Positions 24,880-34,929 of a stretch of 64,000 nucleotides of DNA are shown in pieces. Origin of the DNA: Papilionanthe hookeriana x Papilionanthe teres (taxonomy: Eukaryota; Streptophyta; Magnoliopsida; Asparagales; Orchidaceae). Each line of letters begins with the position of its first letter. Within the stretch, counting starts at the first letter, position 1. The notes beneath the pieces are model-generated. The model saw only the letters and a list, made by a program, of their open reading frames with translations. It did not search any database and was not told the origin of the DNA. The translations under genes and the position numbers were made by a program. The stretch covers positions 16,121,682 to 16,185,681 of the forward strand of contig CM040433.1 in NCBI GenBank assembly GCA_022702705.1, given 5' to 3'.

Positions 24880-27800
24880 AACTTGATTAGGATTAATTCA
24901 ACATTATCCCTAATTAACTCAATTAATCCTTAATTAAATTAGGATTAAAGACAAAATTAAAATTCAATTAGGTTTAACCACACATTAAACCTAATTAATT
25001 CTCCTTTAGCCTTCATTATATTAGGCTTAGGATAAAATAAAACTTTAATTAATCTTAAGACCTCACTAGGCTTAAAAAGACACATTAAAACTTAACTAAA
25101 TTAGGTTTAATACAAAATCAAACTTTAATTAAGCTTAAGGCATCACTAGGCTTAATTAAACCCATTAAACCTTAACTAAATTAGGTTTAATACAAAATCA
25201 AACTTTAGTTAAGCTTAAGACATCACTAGGCTTAATTAAACCCATTAAACATTAACTAAATTAGGTTTAATATAAAATCAAACTTTAATTAAGCTTAAGA
25301 CATCACTAGGTTTAATTAAACCAATAAACCTTAACTAAATTATTTTTAATACAAAATAAACTTTAATTAAGTTTAAGACATCACCAGGCTTAATTAAACC
25401 CATTAAACCTTAACTAAATTAGGTTTAATACAAAATCAAACTTTAATTAAGCTTAAGACATCACTAGGCTTAATTAAACACATTAAACCTTAATTAAATT
25501 AAGTATAATACAAATCCAAACTTTAATTAAGCTTAAGATATCACTAGACTTAATTAAATCCATTAAACCTTGATTAAATTAGGTTTAATGCAAAATCAAA
25601 CTTTAATTAAGCTTAAGACATCACTAAGCTTAATTAAACCTCTTAAACCTTAATTAAATCAGATTTAATACAAGATCAAATCCTAATTAGGTCTAATCCA
25701 TTATACCTAATTATATTATTAAGTCTTAACTAAATTAGACTTAATCAACCTTTAAACTAATTAAACTTAACCCTAATTAAGTATAATTAATCATTTAAAC
25801 CTTACCCAAATTAGGTTTAATTAACCTTCAAATCAATTAGAGTTAACCCTAATTAAGTCTAATTAATCAATTATACCTTACCCAAATTAGGTTAAATTAA
25901 CCTTTAAACCAATTAGAATTAACATTAATTAAGTCTAATTAATCGATTAAACCTTACCCAAATTAGCTTCAATTAAACTTTTAACCAATTAGACTTAACC
26001 TTAATTAATTTTAATTAATCGATTAAACCTTACCCAAATTAGGTTTAATTAACCTTTAAACCAATTAGACTTAACTCTAATTAAGTCGAATTAATCAATT
26101 AAACATTACCTAAATTAGGTTTAATTAACCTTTAAACCAATTAGACTTAACCTTAATTAAGTCTAATTAATCAATTAAACCTTACCCAAATTAGTTTTAA
26201 GTAACCTTAAACCTATTAAACTAAACCATAATTAATTCCACCAATTAGAATTAATTAAAGTATTAAACCTTAACTAACTAAGGTTTAAACGAACCTAAAC
26301 CATAATAAAGTCTATCACATTAGACTTAATTAAACTATTAAACCTTAAGCAACTAAGGTTCAAACAATCCTAAACCATAATTAAGTCTATCACATTAGAC
26401 TTAGTTAAACTATTAAACCTTAACCAACTAAGGTTTAAACAATCCTAACCCCTAATTAAGTCTAACACATTAGACTTAATAGAATTATTAAACCTTCACT
26501 AACTAAGGTTTAATCAAACTTAAACTTTAATTTGGTCTAATCCATTAGACCTAATTCAACTATTAAACTTTAACGAACTATGGTTTAATCAAATTCATAC
26601 TCTAATTAAGTCTAACTTATTAGACTTAATTAACATTTAAGCCATACTTAAATTAGGCTTAAATAACTTCAAACTCTGGTTAAGCCTAACTTTAACTAGA
26701 CTTAGTTAAATCGTAAGCCTTACTCAAATAAGACTTGAACGGTCTTTAATTTTAATTAAGTCTAATCTAATTAAACTTAATTAACCTTTGAGTATTATTT
26801 AAATAAAACTTAAACCTTATTAAGTCTATTTCACCTAGACTTCACCTAAACCTTAGGTTCAACCAACTTTGAACCTAATTCAACATATCTAACTTAGGCT
26901 CAACCTAAACTGAGCCCAAGTTAACTTAAACCTTAGGTTCAACCCATATTGAACTTAACTCAACATATCTAACTTCGGTTTAACCTAAATTGAACCCAAG
27001 TTAACTTAAACCTTATGTTCAACCAACGTTGAACCTAACTCAACCAAACTTTAGATTTAACTCAAATTGGATCTAACTCAACATAAACTCCAGGTTTAAT
27101 CCAAATTAAACCTAAGTCTACCAAAACCTTAGATCCAACCTAAAGTGAATCTAAGTCAACCTAAACCAACTAAAATCTCAGGTTCAACCCATATTGAACC
27201 TAACTCAACATATCTAACTTTGGTTCAACCTAAATTGAACTCAAGTTAACTTAAACTTTAGGTTCAACCCACTTTGAACCTTACTCAACATATATAACAT
27301 AGGTTCAACCTAAACTGAACCCAAGTCAACTTAAACCTTAGGTTCAAACCACATTGAACTTAACTTAACACTTCTAACTTAGGTTCAACCTAAACTAGAC
27401 CCAAGTTAACTCAACTTTAGAATCAATCTACAATGAATCTAACTCAACACTTCAAACAAACATGAACTCAAGTTAGATCTACATTGAATCTAACTTAATA
27501 CTTCTAGCTTAAGTTCAAACAGACATGAACTCAAGTTAACTTAACTTTAGATTTAATCTATATTGAATCTAATTCAACATTTATAACTTAAGTTCAAACA
27601 GACATGAACTCAAGTTAACTTAACTTTAGATTCAATCTAAATTAAATCTAACTTAATACTTCTAACTTAAGTTCAAGCAGACATGAAGTCAAATTAACTC
27701 AATTTTAGATTCAATCTACATTGAATCTAACTTAAATTTAAACAGACATGAACTCAAGATTAACTCAACATTTCTAACTTAGGTTCAACCTAAATTGAAC

Positions 27801-28380
27801 TCAAGTTAAATTCAAACTACATCGAATTGAAATCAAATTTTTGACTTAAAATCAATTAAAGTCAAAATTTCTTAAAGTACAGACTACTTTAAAGATCAAA
27901 TCGAAGATATTAGATTCAAACGAAATTGAATCTAATTATCACAAAATTTTATATAAATCCAATCCATATTAAACTTAACACTTCTTCAAGATTCAAATGA
28001 CATTGAATCTAGAATTCTAAAATCTAACTTATGTTAGATTTTATCTTAGTCTAACATAATTAGACATAATATTAGATTCAAAAGACGTTGAATCTAAGAT
28101 TCTAAAGTCTAACTTACAATAGATTCCATATAAGTCTAATTTAGACTTAATCAAATTTATTAGATTCAAATAACATTAAATCTAGTCTCCAAACATCATA
28201 ATGATATTAGATCTCAATCTTTAAATTCAAATAAAATTGAATCTAAATTTCTAAATCTAATCAGATCTTAAACATAGTTTTTAGATTCAATCGACAATGA
28301 ATTGAAACTCCTAAAAATCAAATGACATTCAATTTAAGTCTTTAGGTTTAAAAGGCATCAAATCTAAGATTTTGACATGA
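24880..28380 (+). repeat. Successive ~75-80 bp tandem arrays in the left giant LTR
   Basis: Several arrays follow each other. At 25020-25690 about eight copies are marked by AAGACATCACTAGGCTTAAT with a spacing near 80 bp. At 25740-26220 about six copies are marked by TTACCCAAATTAGG with a spacing near 76 bp. From 26230 to 26640 the units carry TCTATCACATTAGACTTA. From 26840 to 27420 they carry TTAGGTTCAACC and TGAACCCAAGTTAAC. From 27420 to 27790 they carry CAGACATGAACTCAAG. The + strand is poor in G. Related arrays occur in reverse orientation in the right arm. Confidence 0.8.
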
Positions 28381-28744
28381 AATGACTTCAAAAATCTTAA
28401 ATAAATCGTAAACAACCTAAAATTTTCCAACCTAAAATTGGAAAAATACATTAGAACTTAAATGAAACCCTAATAAACAAACATCACTGAATGTAACTTG
28501 AACCTCAGTGTTCTTAGTCTACGAAGATTTCTCAGATGACGCAATCCTAATTGTGGACAGAATCTTCTGGTCCTGTTTTAAACACCATTCAAACTAAGTA
28601 GATTAAGGCCCCTGATGAACCTGGGACGACGGAGCCAGTGACATCTTGACTGGGTTATCCAAAATATAAACAAATAAAATAAAAGATTTTAAAAAAATTG
28701 ACATTATCTGACATTACTTTCCTTTGCAGGATAAAAATAAATTG

Positions 28745-28885
28745 CATTTTAGATTTCCTTTACATGTTATAGGGTTTCCTAACTCTGTTTTGTAGGATGA
28801 TTAAAACGAAAGGATGACATTGATTTCGTTTTAGATTTTCTTTGCATGTTATAGGGTGTGCTAACTCTATTTTGTAGGAAGACAT
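28745..28885 (+). repeat. Tandem duplicate with splice-acceptor-like ends near U5
   Basis: Two ~85-bp copies share CATGTTATAGGGT and CTAACTCTGTTTTGTAGGA (second copy CTAACTCTATTTTGTAGGA). Each ends in a pyrimidine-rich stretch with TAG/GA, like a plant 3' splice site. The duplication is mirrored in the right arm (about 38690-38815 on the - strand), so it predates the split of the two copies. Confidence 0.5.
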
Positions 28886-29634
28886 TCCAAAGACGGGACA
28901 AACGACATCGACAAAAAAATAAAAAAATAAAAAATACAACAAAAAAAAGTTTAAAATGACAAAAATAAGACAAAACAAAACCTAAGACTTTTACGATAGT
29001 CATAAAACTTAAAACTTTTAGGATAGCAATCAAATAAATGACAAAAACGACAATAAAATGACAAACATAAAATATGAAACAAAATAAAAATGACATAATA
29101 AATGACATTGACAGAATAATTAAAAATGACAAACAAAAAAAACAAAAATCAACCAAGACAAACTTTTAGGGTAGTATGACACATTACCCTTAGGATTGAA
29201 AATTGATATTTCTTTCCTTAAAACGTTTTCGGCAACAAACAATTAACATTAATTAGAAGTTTTCTTAGACAATCATAATTATCTAAGATGTAATTAACTA
29301 TAGGAGCTTGCTTCTATAGGAGATTTAAAGAACTCAAAATAGATATTTTATCTAAATCTCTGGTTACCAAAATCTCATCCTTATAAAAAATTCCTAGAAT
29401 AAGGTATTCTAGTGTCTTTTCTTAAGGATTATCATTAACATCTTTCTTTCTACTGTTTTCTATCTTATTAATCCATATTTTCTTCAAATTTCTTATTATC
29501 TAATGATCCTTTTATAGGATCTAAAGAAATAAGAATTATTGAAGATTAGGGTAATATCATAAATGAACAGAGTGGCGACTTCTAATCTACATTGACATCG
29601 AGAAAATCTCTGACACAACCCAAAACGCTGACAC

Positions 29635-29650
29635 ATATATGTACATATAT
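29635..29650. other. 16-bp perfect palindrome at the junction of left arm and Tat body
   Basis: ATATATGTACATATAT reads the same on both strands and lies 20 bp from the LTR end at 29615, where the inverted LTR meets the element body. Such palindromes are frequent breakpoints; a role here is a guess. Confidence 0.6.
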
Positions 29651-29803
29651 CAGGTAGCACGCATGCTATAAACTATCAATATTTATCACATGTTAGAAAT
29701 TTTCATGCCGTTATTTTATTTTTAATGTAAATTTGGATGCTATCAGACCAACTACAAACATCTAACACTCCAAGACATTATCCGTCAGGTATGTCTTCGG
29801 TAT

Positions 29804-31174
29804 TTAAACATTTATGGGGTCATGGTAGTTCCAGAGGTTTAAATACCTCAAGCTCTGGAAAGGCCTGATATCCAACAGGTCATTTTCTGGCCGCATTCTA
29901 CTGATGCTCGGTATGCAATGTTTTGCTACATCAGCACTATTTCCTTGTAATAAAAGAACTGATCCTCGAGTCAAAGGGATCTGGTATGTCCCATGAAATT
30001 CTCCTGGTCCAAGAATCTGTATCTCTCTCCCAAAGAAAATAGAACACCTATTTGTTAATGAAAATGTGTAAAACAGCCTTTCAAAATCGTGACTGTCGAT
30101 ATGGGGTGGGATACAGTCTCCCTCATCATAAATGTTAATAATACAACTATCTGGGATGCAACTTGCTGGCATTATCCCCCAGATGACAAGTCGTCTAATG
30201 ATCTGGATGATTACAGTAGGCAACGGGTCAACTTGTTCGTGTTGTAGAATCTCTGGAAGGTTTCATTCCATGTCCTTAACATAGTTATAGCAACACCCAT
30301 ATTGGATTGTCAGCTTCCCTTTGCCACGTATCCACTTGTTCGACTCAGAATAGGTTCTTTTATTAAGGCATCCAGCTCGGCCTAAACCTCAAGTATCCAT
30401 TACTTGTTCAATAATATCGGCTTGTTCATCTTTGTCAAATACTTTAGTGAACAACTTAATGCCCTCTAGAATGTTGATAGTCTGCCAATTGATATGTTTA
30501 AATTGCTCAAAAGAGTATTGTCTGATGTTTCAAATTCACCATAATTCTTCTTCAAAAATATCTCTTTTATTAGTCTACTTTTCTGACACTGTCAAGTCTA
30601 GACTCGGTATGTATGGGGTTGGGATAAAAGTGGTCCTTTCAATTGGGTCTTCTTCCTTGGGCTCCAAACTTTTGTACCCCAAAATGGGATAGGTTTCATT
30701 AGGTGGACTTTTGGGGACGGAAAATTCAAAATTTTCCGTATCACCTTTCATATGTCTCTTGTCCTGTAATTGCCTCTCTTCCTATCATTTCAATCGCTTG
30801 TTGCAATTTCACCTTTAAGAGCGTGTAAGTCCTGATGTCAGTTTATTAATACTGGCAATAGATGTTTCCGAGATTCCTAGAGTTGTAGCCATTACTACTG
30901 ATTTTAGTTTTCCAGTACTGAATTTTCATTTATGAATGACTGGTTTTTGTTCGTCCATGATGTCATATTGTTCTCGAGGTTTGAACTCTATTACAAGTGT
31001 CGTGTCTTTAACTTCGTCTTGATTAACAAGGTATAACAATGAAACTTGATATATCAGTTCAAGTTGTAGCAGATTAAGGTCAAAATGAATTCTCGCTCCT
31101 TCGTCAATGTGTCGGTGGTCCAATGTCAAGGTTACACCATTCTAAAAAGTGTAAAGAAGTCTATTGTCAGACAT
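29804..31174 (-). pseudogene. ORF with C-terminal AlkB/ALKBH-type 2OG-Fe(II) oxygenase domain
   Basis: A single frame of 457 codons from ATG at 31174 to the stop at 29804, with about eleven in-frame stops and no net frameshift. The N-terminal 100 residues (LTLDHRHIDEGARIHFDLN, LELIYQVSLLYLVNQDE) are unknown to me; then a low-complexity middle part. From about codon 245 it follows plant ALKBH9/10 proteins: FDKDEQADIIEQVM, RGKGKLTIQYGCCYNY, EQVDPLP, CIPDSCIINIYDEGDCIPPH, the iron-binding HID in PPHIDSHDF, FHGTYQIPLTRGSVLLLQGN and ADVAKHCIPSIS with the distal His. The last Arg motif that binds 2-oxoglutarate is not clear. Family members remove methyl groups from RNA, mainly m6A in plants. It lies just downstream of integrase on the same strand, in the place where other elements carry an extra or env-like ORF. 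Confidence 0.8.
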
Positions 31175-31379
31175 TTTCCTGTAAGTGACCGGGTAATATA
31201 GCATGTCAGACTAAATTTCATTTTCAAAAAAATGCTTTTGATAATTAAGGATTTTTTTATTATTTTGAGATATTATACTTATAAGTATCTACTTAAAAAG
31301 CATAAAAGAGATTTAAATAGACAAAGTCAAATAAACAAGGCAAATAAAAATTTTATTATTTTCCCAGTTTATAAACAAG

Positions 31380-32610
31380 TCGTGATTCATAATGTTTATG
31401 TTGCATAATATTTTTTTAAGAAACGCCCGTTGGCTGGGGGCAAGATTCTTTCTCCTTGGCAATCTACCAATTAGTAAGGTCTTCCGGAATATGTCTTTTC
31501 AGTTATATTTGGGCCCTCTCATATTGGTTCGAACTTTCCACCAATTTTTAAATGAGCGACTATAGGTCTTCAAAGAACTAAGACTAGTCCACCGATTTGA
31601 AAGGTTCTAGGACGAACCAATTTGTCGTTAGCTCGTATCATTTTTACTTGATAGAGTTCTAGATTTTGTTGAGCTTGGAGGCGTTTGCCTTCTAAACTTT
31701 TGAGTTCTTCAAGTCGTAATTTAACATTTTCTTCCTCAGTTATTTTGCCTGCAATAGCAACTTTGAGGGAAGGAATTTGCACTACAAGCGGTAAAATGGC
31801 CTCAGAACCATATACAAAAGCAAATGGTATTGATTGTGTTGGTGTTTGATATGTAGTCTTATAGGCCGATAGAGCTTCTATTAATCGTTCATGCCACTGT
31901 CTTGGACTGCTGATTAATGTCTTTTTTAAAATTTGTACCAATGTTTTATTGAAAGTCTTAGCTAAACCATTGGCTTTAGGATAATAGATTGTGGAATACC
32001 TCCATTCTATCCCATGTCTTTGAATTAAATTATTCATTTTTGTATTTTTAAAGGCCAGTCCATTGTCTGATATGACTCTTTGAGGTATTCCAAATCTATA
32101 AACAATATGACTTTTGAAGAAATAGAGAACTTGTTCTGCCTTTACTTCCTTAAGTGGTATCGCTTCTGCCCATTTGAAGAAGTAATCAGTGGCTGCCAGA
32201 ATATATCGATGTCCTTTAGATGATGGAGGGTCTATAGAGCCCTCTATGTTTGTGCCCCAACATTTAAACGACCAAGATGCAATAGTTGAGTGTAATTGGT
32301 GTAAGACCATTCCATGTATTTGGTATTGATGACATTTCTTTGCGACCTCAAGACAATCAATCATCATTGTTGGCCAATAATATCTCATTCTTTTTATTTT
32401 CATTTTCATTTTAGCCACAGATTGGTGTGCACCACATAGACCTGAATGAACTTCTTCAACAATCTTTTGAGCTTCAACTTGGTTTAGGCATCTTAAGCAC
32501 ATTTGGTCAAAAGATTGTTTGTAAAGAACATCATTCACTAGAGTATAGGACAACGCTCTTTGTTTAATTTGAGTTGCGATAGAGTTATTTTCGGGTAATC
32601 TTCCTGTCTG
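31380..32610 (-). pseudogene. pol: Tat integrase, active site altered
   Basis: Open over 327 codons (32553-31570), with the C-terminal end continuing in broken form to about 31380. The HHCC domain reads VHSGLCGAHQS and KKCHQYQ. The core follows RYILAATDYFFKWAEAIPL and RVISDNGLAFKN (second Asp kept). The first Asp of the usual WGxDxxG is Asn here (WGTNIEGSI), and the Glu of ANGLAEAFNK is Lys (ANGLAKTFNK). Two of three catalytic residues are thus gone. The end (PRTFQIGGLVLVL, then the GRFLKKYY region) is typical of Tat. It joined the cDNA to host DNA when functional. Confidence 0.85.
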
Positions 32611-32639
32611 TAAATATTGAATAATTGGTCACCACCAAT

Positions 32640-33200
32640 CATCTTTTTCTTCATCAGTTGTTGTCATCGTCATGCTTTCAGCAATTTTGTGCAAATTGTT
32701 CATTTCTATTTGAGAAAGAACTTTTCATCCTTTTATAAAGATCAGTATGTCGTCTTCTTCTGGACAAGTGAATTCTTTTGTGAGTTTTGCCAAAGCATCT
32801 ACTAAAGAATTATCTCGTCTCGGTATTTAGAAAAACGTCACATCATAAATTTGTTGAAGCAGTTTCAGAGTATAATAGGAATATTGTTCTAATAAAGAAT
32901 TCAAAGTTTATATATGCCTGCAATTTGATTGATAATCAGTTGAGAGTCTCCATAGATGTTGATATTTTTTATTTCTATTAGTATTGTCAATTCTAAACCG
33001 GTTATGAGTGTTTCATATTCGACTTCATTATTCGTACATGTTTTAGTTAAATGATAGGAAAATGGAATCATTGCTTTATCCGGAGTAATGAAAATTAATC
33101 CTGCTACAGCTTTGCATGGTATAATTATTTGTTTGTCTTTGTCTTTTTGAGCAGATGATACTCCATCAAAGTACAGTTCTCATCATTGCATACTTAACCT
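32640..33200 (-). pseudogene. Additional Tat-type RNase H (aRH), broken
   Basis: On the - strand: ELYFDGVSSAQ near 33175 (first Asp), AVAGLIFITPDKAMIPFSYH, NNEVEYETLITGLELT near 33020 (Glu), and NIYGDSQLIINQIAG near 32940 (third Asp). These are the motifs of the archaeal-like RNase H that Tat elements carry between RH and integrase. All three acidic residues are present. Several stops follow after position 32910. This is the clearest lineage marker of the element. Confidence 0.75.
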
Positions 33201-33229
33201 ATTTATTTCTAATATTTTTTCATCAGGTA

Positions 33230-33880
33230 AATCATCATTGAGAGGTGATCCAGTTAGAATCGAGTGTGTTGCTAAGGAATCTGCCAAGATTTGTCCTTTG
33301 ACAGCACATAATTGTACAAATGTTATGTCAAACTAAAACAATATCAATGCCCATCTTGTTAATCTTCCAGAAAGTGTCGGTCGTGTCATTAGATACTGTA
33401 GTGGGTTAACTCTTGAAATAAGAGTTACTCCATGAGAAAGCATATAGTGCCTCAGTTTTTGGAGTGAAAATTTAAGGCTAAGCATTGTTTTTCAATCGCT
33501 AGATATTTTATTTATGTCGGAACCGAACAGAGGCTCAAATAATATAATGCATTTTCTTTTCCCCCGTCGTTTACTTGTGCTAGTAATTCTCCAAGGGAAT
33601 TTTCTAATGTCGCGGTGTAAAGGATTAAAGGTCTTCCTAACACGAGGGCTTCTAAGACAGGATGTTTTGTCAAGCATTGTTTAATATTTTCAAAGGCGTG
33701 TTGGCATTTTTCATTCCACACGAATTTGGTATCTTTTCTAGTTAGGGCAGTGAGAGAGACACCTACCTGACATATTGGAAATAAAATGTCGTATATAAGC
33801 TAATTTTCCTTGAAATGATCTCAATAGAGTTAGATTTTTAGGAGGAGGCATATTTAGGATGGCTTCAATTTTGAGGGGAT
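33230..33880 (-). pseudogene. pol: Tat RNase H domain, broken
   Basis: The RT connection (PPPKNLTLLRSFQGKLAYIRHF) runs into WNEKCQHAFENIKQCLT and then PLILYTATLENSLGELLAQV, GKENALYYLS. The first catalytic Asp expected in this motif is not visible (TATLENS). Stops break the centre. The end reads GRLTRWALILF and KGQILADSLATH, which matches the usual end of Tat RNase H before the linker to aRH. Confidence 0.7.
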
Positions 33881-34907
33881 CAATTTCAATCCCACGATGT
33901 CAAACAACAAATCCTAAAAATTTCCCTGAAGTAACACCAAAAGTGCACTTTAAGGGATTCATTTTAAGATTATATTGACGTAACCATTCAAAGAAAATTC
34001 TCAAATTGTACACATGATCATCTTTTTGTTTATTATTGACAATCAAATCATCCACATAACATTCAACTTGATTGTGTATTAGTTCATAAAAAATCCATGT
34101 CATGGCTCTTTGAGAGGTTGCACCAGCATTCTTTAATCCAAATGACATAATTTTATAACAATATACCCTTATGTGTGTTCTAAAGGTTGTATTTGTTTCA
34201 TCTTCTGAAAATATTTTTATTTGATTATATCCTGATGATCCATCCATAAAGGAAAAAATTATGTGTTTGGATGCTATATCGACCATTAATTCTGAAATTG
34301 GTAAAGGAAATTCATCTTTCAGACATGCTTTATTCAAGTCGCTGAAGTCTATACAGACCCTTATTTGACCATTTTTCTTTCTAATTGGCACCACATTAGC
34401 CAGCCATGTCAAGTAATTTTCTTCTCGTATGAAACCAGCCTCAATTAATTTCTTAACATCGGCAATAACCTGTTGTTCTATTTCGACACGCATCCTTCTT
34501 GGAGGTTGTTTAACAGGGATTGAGATTTGATTTATCCCAAGTTTGTGGACTGCAACTTCTGGAGGTATTCCAGGCATTTCGTCATAAGTCCAGGCAAAGC
34601 AGTCTTTATATTTTGTCAATAGTTGAATTATTTCTTTTACTTTTATGTCGTTAAGAAATGAACTAATGAAAGCTGGTTTTGGTTTTTCATCAGTTTCTAG
34701 ATTTATTTCTCTAAATTCATCAACTGTTGATTTAATTTCCTCCTCCAATTCTGGAGGGGCATCTTCGACTGGAAGATCAGATGTTGATTCAAAGTTATGT
34801 TCTTCAATGATGACTAAGCAAAATTTCGTATCATCTAAGGGTTCTAATGTACCAAATCCCTTCCTTAGAGTTAGGGTCTCGTTTATTGTTATCCCACATT
34901 TGTTCAA
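33881..34907 (-). pseudogene. pol: Tat reverse transcriptase (largely open)
   Basis: 335 codons open. In order: an acidic linker, KPAFISSFLNDIKVKEIIQL, DCFAWTYDEMPGIPPEVAVH, KKLIEAGFIREENYLTW, RVCIDFSDLNKACLKDEFPL, FMDGSSGYNQIKI, MSFGLKNAGATSQRAMTWIF, and the catalytic CYVDDLIV with both Asp residues. It ends MNPLKCTFGVTSGKFLGFVV. This is the Tat pattern (FGLKNAGAT.QRAM). The polymerase copies the genomic RNA inside Gag particles. The frame is the best preserved in the window, but its links to PR and RH are broken. Confidence 0.85.
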
Positions 34908-34929
34908 TAAAATGTGGTTGTTTTAAAGA

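Larger units (their letters stand above)
21171..29615 (+). mobile_element. Giant Tat-type LTR, left arm (8445 bp), inverted relative to the right arm
   Basis: The outer end (TTGACCTCAC near 21173) is the complement of the GAGGTCAACA end of the other giant LTRs. The inner end is ...GAGAAAATCTCTGACA at 29615. Its whole length is homologous to 37999-46464 only after reverse complementing: the TTGACC-rich part, the TATA region, the arrays and the tandem splice-acceptor-like block come in mirrored order. Its sense strand is +, opposite to the Tat coding region beside it. It therefore cannot be the normal 3' LTR of that element. No duplication matching the outer end of the right arm is seen (AATTG against AGTAG). 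Confidence 0.75.

Noticed and set aside
24880..28380. Centromeric satellite or CRISPR-like array
   Set aside because: Units are contiguous, without unique spacers, and the block has a counterpart at the same place in a second LTR; it is part of the LTR.
28760..29156. Overlapping hydrophobic Phe/Leu-rich frames on the - strand that look like membrane proteins
   Set aside because: They lie in the A/C-rich end of a giant LTR; the composition (AAAATAA, GACAAA repeats) produces Phe and Val codons on the other strand, and the frame is not conserved in the right arm.
21171..29615. Ordinary 3' LTR of the Tat body
   Set aside because: Homology to the right arm is inverted and its TATA box points to the +, opposite to the Tat genes.
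29804..30500. Host ALKBH pseudogene unrelated to the retrotransposon
   Set aside because: It is in one 457-codon frame with upstream sequence, on the pol strand, right after integrase and inside the element borders. Not fully excluded; see the refutation test.
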